Below, in pieces: positions 48,356 through 52,452 of a DNA stretch of 52,452 nt; within the stretch, counting starts at the first letter, position 1, and every line of letters begins with the position of its first letter. Source of the DNA: an uncultured Clostridia bacterium (lineage in GTDB: Bacteria; Bacillota; Dehalobacteriia; UBA4068); contig CALXRV010000021.1 in assembly GCA_944390945.1 (NCBI GenBank), positions 1-52,452 of the forward strand. Direction: 5' to 3'. The notes under the pieces were generated by a model. It had not been told where the DNA came from. It did not search any database and saw nothing but the letters and a program-made list of their open reading frames with translations. A program made the translations under genes and the position numbers.

Positions 48356-48706
48356 ATGTTCAAAACAGCAAAAGAACTTAAGGTTGTCGACCGCGAAGGC
48401 TTCAAAGGCGGCCTGGGGCGAACACAGGCAATTGAGATTCTAAGTCCGGACGAACTCTGCGGCGCAGGCCGCCTGTTTTCCGTCACCATCATGCCGCCCG
48501 GCAGCTCGATCGGCTACCATCATCACGAAGGGGAATTTGAGGTCTACTATATCCTTTCTGGCGAAGCGGATGTAACGATCGACGGCGAAACGCGCCGCCT
48601 GTATGCCGGCGACATGACCTGCTGCCAGGACGGCTCCTCGCACGGCATCAGCAATCCCGGCGCAGAAGACCTGCGCTATATCGCCGCCATTCTTTATACG
48701 CACTAA
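48356..48706 (+). CDS. Single-domain cupin protein
   Basis: A 116-aa beta-barrel cupin. Motif 1 is GYHHHEGEFEVYYILSGEAD, with metal-binding histidines and glutamate; motif 2 is GDMTCCQDGSSHGISNPG. Such small cupins bind a metal and may act as isomerases, dioxygenases or ligand sensors; nothing here decides between these. GGGAG precedes the ATG. It is monocistronic, bounded by its own promoter and a strong terminator. Confidence 0.88.
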   Translation: MFKTAKELKVVDREGFKGGLGRTQAIEILSPDELCGAGRLFSVTIMPPGSSIGYHHHEGEFEVYYILSGEADVTIDGETRRLYAGDMTCCQDGSSHGISNPGAEDLRYIAAILYTH

Positions 48707-48741
48707 AAACCATGCGTGCGCGCGCGGGATACGGCAATGGC

Positions 48742-48781
48742 AAAACCGCCCCAAGGATATCCCTATCCTTGGGGCGGTTTT
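48742..48781. terminator. Bidirectional terminator behind cupin and pepP
   Basis: A perfect 18-bp stem (48742-48759 with 48764-48781) with a TCCC loop is bounded by four A and four T. It lies between the convergent cupin and aminopeptidase genes. Confidence 0.9.
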
Positions 48782-48866
48782 GCTGACTGCGGCCGGCGCC
48801 AAAGCGAATGCTTTCCAGGGCGGCCCTTTCATGCTGGCAGCCTTTTCCTGCCGACAGCCCTTTGCA

Positions 48867-50108
48867 CTAACGGCCCATCACTGCTTCGATCTGCTCGATG
48901 CTGCGTGGCGTAACGGCGGAAAGGTTTTCACAGCCGCTTTCTGTGATCAGGCAATTATCCTCCAACCGGAAACCGATCCCCCATTCCTCGCAATAGATGC
49001 CGATGTCTATGCAAAATACCATGCCCGGCGTCAGCGGCATCGTCATATCGACGATATCATGGACATCATAGCCGACATGATGCGCGCCGCCATGCCACAT
49101 GTATTTGCCGATCTCATCATAGCTCTTGCAAAGGCCGATTTCCTGCAAGCGTTCGAAATTATATTCGCGGATCAGGCGGTCGACATCCGCCATCGGCATT
49201 CCCGGCTGCAGCAGGCCGAACATATGCTCCGAGGTGGCATAGGCGCATTCGTAAAGCAGACGCTGGCGCTCGCTGAAACGGCCGTTGCAGGGCCAACCGC
49301 GTGAAACATCGTTGATCTCATTATCCCAACAGGCGCCGACATCATTGAGCACCATATCGCCGTCCTGTGCCTGGCCGCGATAATCATAATAATGAATGCA
49401 GAAATTGTTTTCTCCCGCGCTGATGATCGAGGGGAAGCCGGGCGCCAGCACGCCATGCTGCGCCAGGGTATAATCAAACTCCGCTTTGTACTGGTATTCA
49501 TACATGCCGGGGCGGGATGCTTGCATCATGGCAACGATTCCGGCCGCAGTGATCTTTTCCGCCTGCCGCATGGCGTCGATCTCGCAGGCCTGTTTCAACG
49601 TACGCTGGCGGCGCAGACGCGGCAGCAGGTTTTCCAGGCGCAGGAAAGGATAACGTTCACGGCAATAGGCAGCGCAGCGGTATGCCTGACTATCCGGCTC
49701 ATCCGCGGTCAGCTTGTCAAAATCAAGCCAGAGCCGCTCCACCTTTCCGCTGCCAGCCAGCTTGTCAAAAGCAGCCGGGAAAGCGGGCAGCGCGGCGATC
49801 TCCTCCACACCGGAAAGCGCTGCCGCAGCCTGCGGCGTCAGCCGCCTGCCAGTCCAGCGTTCCGCATGCGCGTCCGGCGGCAACAGGTAGAGCGTTTCCT
49901 GCCATTCTCCCTCCCCCACATAGCAGCAGAGGATACTTTCCTGCTGTTCAACGCCGGTCAAGTAGACAAAATTGCGGTTGGCAAAAAAAGGATAGTATTC
50001 ATCACCTGTTTTCCGTGGCGCCTTGCCGCTGTAAACTACGACAAGTGAACCGGGCGGCAGACTTTCATACAGGCGCCGACGGTTTCCGACATGAAAACGA
50101 TAATCCAT
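48867..50108 (-). CDS. pepP: Xaa-Pro aminopeptidase-like protein (M24B)
   Basis: A 413-aa protein with the aminopeptidase P layout: an N-terminal creatinase-like domain (1-165) and a pita-bread domain. Metal-site residues are the two Asp in VLNDVGACWDNEINDVSRGW, the His in HGGAHHVGYDVHD and the Glu in GFRLEDNCLI. The fourth block reads CIDIGIY where the family normally has EPG(L/I)Y, so one ligand Glu is Asp. The enzyme normally removes residues preceding proline from peptides. It may retain activity or differ in metal use. Single gene, ending at the shared terminator. Confidence 0.88.
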   Translation of the reverse strand: MDYRFHVGNRRRLYESLPPGSLVVVYSGKAPRKTGDEYYPFFANRNFVYLTGVEQQESILCCYVGEGEWQETLYLLPPDAHAERWTGRRLTPQAAAALSGVEEIAALPAFPAAFDKLAGSGKVERLWLDFDKLTADEPDSQAYRCAAYCRERYPFLRLENLLPRLRRQRTLKQACEIDAMRQAEKITAAGIVAMMQASRPGMYEYQYKAEFDYTLAQHGVLAPGFPSIISAGENNFCIHYYDYRGQAQDGDMVLNDVGACWDNEINDVSRGWPCNGRFSERQRLLYECAYATSEHMFGLLQPGMPMADVDRLIREYNFERLQEIGLCKSYDEIGKYMWHGGAHHVGYDVHDIVDMTMPLTPGMVFCIDIGIYCEEWGIGFRLEDNCLITESGCENLSAVTPRSIEQIEAVMGR

Positions 50109-50223
50109 CGCAAACCCTCCTTTGCAGATTTTCCTCGTTTTATTATCTACCGTCAGCCAGATGAAGTCAAGATTACGCCTACAAGTTTCTGCACTACAGG
50201 CAGGTCAATCCATGGCTACTGGC

Positions 50224-50252
50224 TTGACAATCCTCTGCTCCGGTGCTATACT
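50224..50252 (+). promoter_or_regulatory. Promoter of the GNAT gene
   Basis: TTGACA (50224-50229, perfect) and TATACT (50247-50252) are spaced by 17 bp. The predicted leader is about 52 nt, with a small GC hairpin just before the ribosome site. Confidence 0.85.
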
Positions 50253-50310
50253 GTGCCAAATATTGTCCGTCTTTGTTCAGCTGCCGCTCCGGCAGGAAAG
50301 GAGGCCCATT

Positions 50311-50871
50311 ATGCTGCAAACCAAACGCCTGCTCCTGCGTGTCTGGCGGGAAACAGATGCAGCGGATCTCTACCGCTATGCGAGCGACCCGCAGATCGGC
50401 CCGCTCGCCGGCTGGGCGCCACATACGGATGTAGAAGAAAGCCGGCAGATCATCCGTCTTTTCCTGTCCGAAGAAGAAACCTATGCCGTCGTATTGCGGC
50501 AGAGCGGGCATGCGATCGGCTGCATCGACCTAAAGCCTGCCGGGCGCAGCAACCTTGCCCTGCTGCCGAACGAGGCAGAGCTGGGCTATTGGCTTGGCCG
50601 GCCATACTGGGGGCATGGCCTGATGCCAGAGGCTGCGCAGGCTCTGCTGCGCTATGGCTTCTGCGAACTGGGCCTGGAACGAATCTGGTGCAGCAGCCTG
50701 GCCTACAACCACAATTCCCTGCGCGTACAGCAAAAATGTGGCTTTGTTCACCATCACGAAGTCAGCCATGTCTATCAGCCGCTGCTACATGCATATTGCG
50801 ATAAGCGCTATGCCTGCCTTACCTATGCCGATTGGCTAGCCGGACAGCGCACCTGCCATGCTCCGGCTTAA
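50311..50871 (+). CDS. GNAT family N-acetyltransferase
   Basis: A 186-aa acetyltransferase of the RimJ/RimL type. It starts LQTKRLLLRVWRETDAADLY. The acetyl-CoA region is ELGYWLGRPYWGHGLMPEAA and NHNSLRVQQKCGFVHHHEV. The acceptor (protein N-terminus, antibiotic or metabolite) cannot be inferred. AAAGGAGG precedes ATG 50311; longer in-frame reading would include the promoter. Flanked by its own promoter and terminator. Confidence 0.92.
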   Translation: MLQTKRLLLRVWRETDAADLYRYASDPQIGPLAGWAPHTDVEESRQIIRLFLSEEETYAVVLRQSGHAIGCIDLKPAGRSNLALLPNEAELGYWLGRPYWGHGLMPEAAQALLRYGFCELGLERIWCSSLAYNHNSLRVQQKCGFVHHHEVSHVYQPLLHAYCDKRYACLTYADWLAGQRTCHAPA

Positions 50872-50935
50872 ACACACTGCCCGAGGCCGAAGCGCCAACG
50901 CATGCCGGAAGCGCCGCGCATGAAACAAGCCAATA

Positions 50936-50967
50936 AAAACGCCGTCCCTTTTGCGGGACGGCGTTTT
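50936..50967. terminator. Terminator between GNAT and PepSY genes
   Basis: A perfect 13-bp stem (50936-50948 with 50955-50967) with a 6-nt loop, four A at the left and four T at the right. It can act for both converging genes. Confidence 0.88.
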
Positions 50968-51002
50968 GCACCCTGCATGGCATTATCGTTCAGCAGCTAC
51001 CA

Positions 51003-51800
51003 CTAGTCGCGATCAATATCAACCTCCAAAATACTGCCGCTGACCGCGTCGATCGTATAATCATACTCCGTACGGCCGACATGGAAATCCACATCATATT
51101 CAGCGCGACCATCATCATAATCAAACTTCACCTGCAGACGGCTGACTTCGCTCTCCGTGAGTCCGGCATGATTCAGTGCAGTTTGCTTTGCCGTTGCCTC
51201 GCTAATATAGTTACTATTGCCATTGACAGCGCTGCCATTGTAATATTCCGCATCATAATCATAGCCAACGACTGCACCGGTTGCGGCATCAATCTCATAA
51301 TCATATTCGCGATGATCCGCCGTGTAGAATTCTACCTCATAAACCAGGCGGCCGTTCTCATAATCCCGCTCAGTCCAAACAAAGGAGGCATCCGCTTCCG
51401 CCACACCAGCATGTTCAAGGGCGATCGCCTTGGCCTGTTCCGCAGTGATCTCACCATTTGCCGTAGTCTGCGTAGTATTCTGCGTGGGCTCGGCAACTTG
51501 CGTACCGCCGCTCAGCGTAACCAGTTTCTGCGTCTGGTCCCAGCTCACCGTTTTGCCCATCAGCTCGCCGATCGCGCGTACCGGTAAATAGGTCGTGCCA
51601 TGATAAAGCAGCGGCTGCACTTCTGTACCATTGGCATCATAAAAAGTACGCTCTGCGCCATCGATCATAATCCGGAAATCCGGACGTAATTCCGCATTAA
51701 CCGTAACAATGCCATTGGCCGCCACGGCCACACCAGCAATGCCCAGTACCATGCAGCAGCACAACACGATAGCAACGATCATCTTTTTCTTCTTGGTCAT
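51003..51800 (-). CDS. Exported protein with stalk domain and two PepSY domains
   Basis: A 265-aa secreted protein. The signal peptide is KKKKMIVAIVLCCCMVLGIA to about residue 28. A stalk (copper amine oxidase N) unit spans about 30-95 (LLYHGTTYLPVRAIGELMGK). Two PepSY domains follow, about 110-185 (ITAEQAKAIALEHAGV, YEVEFYTADHREYDYEIDA) and 190-265 (ISEATAKQTALNHAGL, YDVDFHVGRTEYDYTIDA). They are separated by an Asn/Tyr-rich linker. PepSY modules are thought to inhibit or chaperone secreted peptidases. The mature part is very acidic. AGGAGG lies 9 nt before the ATG. Confidence 0.88.
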   Translation of the reverse strand: MTKKKKMIVAIVLCCCMVLGIAGVAVAANGIVTVNAELRPDFRIMIDGAERTFYDANGTEVQPLLYHGTTYLPVRAIGELMGKTVSWDQTQKLVTLSGGTQVAEPTQNTTQTTANGEITAEQAKAIALEHAGVAEADASFVWTERDYENGRLVYEVEFYTADHREYDYEIDAATGAVVGYDYDAEYYNGSAVNGNSNYISEATAKQTALNHAGLTESEVSRLQVKFDYDDGRAEYDVDFHVGRTEYDYTIDAVSGSILEVDIDRD

Positions 51801-52167
51801 GAATAATATCCTCCTTGGATTTTGATTAGCAGCTTGCAGCCGCCTGTTTTGCATTCTCTGTAGGAATAATGCGTGGGCGGCAGGTTTTATTGCATAGCTG
51901 AGAAAGATTTTTATTTGCAATAAAAAGACAGAATCTATATGCTAAATAAAATAATCCAAAAAAAATAATCAAAACATAGACATTATTTCCATATTTTGCT
52001 AAAATTAAGGCAAAGCTGCTTTACCGCATGCTGGACTATCCGCAGCACCCGCAGTGCCCTCACCCGTCATGCAGACGAGCACTCCAACCTGCCCGCCCGC
52101 CATATGACCTGCATATGGTACAGATAGATCAGAACGAAGCAAGGGGAAACAAAAGGAAGGAGATGCC
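51801..52167. other. AT-rich intergenic region
   Basis: This divergent interval is strikingly AT-rich between about 51885 and 52015, unlike the GC-rich genes around it. An inverted repeat with 7-bp arms and a 5-nt spacer (52100-52118) lies 50 nt before the last gene and may be an operator. I could not assign a confident promoter on either strand, and see no RNA gene. Confidence 0.5.
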
Positions 52168-52452
52168 TATGACCGCAAGAAAACTTACGCTTTGCATCCT
52201 CGGCGCCATGCTGTTGCTCGGTCTGCTCTTTACTGGTGCGGCCAGCCAGGATGCCGCCACAGCCAGCACCCCGGCCGCCCTGGTCGAAGAGATTCTCGGT
52301 ACACCGAACGAAATGCCGATTGAACAGAAAGAAGCCTGCTCCGCACTGGCAGTCGGCAAATATGCTACGGTAAACGGCGGCACGCTCAACTGCTACACCA
52401 GTGACGGCCGCTGCGATTTCCGGCTCTATGTCATGCCGGCGGAAAAACATGC
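52168..52452 (+). CDS. Start of an exported protein, cut by the window end
   Basis: An open frame runs from ATG 52168 off the end of the window (95 codons). The N-terminus TARKLTLCILGAMLLLGLLF is a signal peptide, ending near GAASQDAATA. The visible mature part has cysteines in ACSALAV, LNCYTSD and GRCDF. I do not recognise a family. GGAAGGAG lies 7 nt before this ATG and directly touches an earlier in-frame ATG (52162), so the later one is preferred. It is divergent from the PepSY gene. Confidence 0.6.

Noticed and set aside
1..52452. CRISPR arrays, insertion sequences, prophage or attachment sites
   Set aside because: No regularly spaced repeats, transposase or integrase frames, or terminal repeats were seen anywhere in the window.

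Overview
This window looks like chromosomal DNA of a GC-rich, endospore-forming member of the Clostridia (Firmicutes/Bacillota). The case rests on four sporulation genes (spoIVA, a ylbJ/spoVV-type membrane protein, the germination protease gpr, and an alpha/beta-type small acid-soluble spore protein directly behind gpr). Clostridial gene neighbourhoods support it (DUF512-der-plsY-gpsA-spoIVA; ackA...yceD-rpmF-plsX-acpP-rnc; valS-folC-maf-minCDE; smc-ftsY), as do S-layer-homology repeats, stalk (copper amine oxidase N-terminal) domains and a flavodiiron-rubredoxin fusion typical of anaerobes. I see no insertion sequence, prophage, CRISPR array or rRNA. Species and genus cannot be read from the sequence.

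Layout. 0.15-3.9 kb (minus): hom-thrB-lysC threonine operon, followed by a tRNA-Pro(GGG) with its own consensus promoter and terminator. 4.0-10.1 kb (minus): spoIVA as a separate unit, then the DUF512-der-plsY-gpsA operon. 10.2-12.5 kb (plus): T-box-controlled thrS, converging on ylbJ with overlapping stop codons. 13.6-20.1 kb (plus): ackA, an exported 5'-nucleotidase with SLH repeats, then the fatty-acid/ribosome cluster yceD-rpmF-plsX-acpP-rnc. 20.4-21.6 kb (minus): a coiled-coil protein, rsmD and a zinc-ribbon protein. 21.8-23.3 kb (plus): gpr and a SASP. 23.4-26.0 kb (minus): an envelope cluster (stalk-domain protein, LCP ligase, WecG/TagA transferase). 26.3-27.8 kb (plus): arcC and an exported protein of unknown function. 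27.9-37.3 kb (minus): an M20 amidohydrolase, hpf, ftsY, smc, an amidohydrolase, and minC-minD-minE. 37.3-42.5 kb (minus): maf, folC, valS, and a small membrane protein. 42.6-52.4 kb: an EamA transporter, flavorubredoxin, a TetM-like GTPase, ylmH, DUF6472, cupin, aminopeptidase P, GNAT, a double-PepSY protein, and the start of a further exported protein cut by the window end.

Most genes are housekeeping. The oddities most worth a second look are: a 37-codon, seven-cysteine open extension in frame behind the gpsA TGA; a MinC reduced to its C-terminal half, exactly where clostridial genomes usually carry radC-mreBCD-mrdA; face-to-face extended -10 promoters inside a hairpin-forming element between arcC and the stalk gene; a possible 28-residue small protein whose stop codon lies in a hairpin loop; a probably leaderless EamA transcript; and an aminopeptidase P-like protein with an Asp at a metal-ligand Glu position. 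I did not find an unmistakable new multi-gene system. Many starts were moved from the longest open frame to the start with a Shine-Dalgarno sequence, or to a start lying downstream of a visible promoter.
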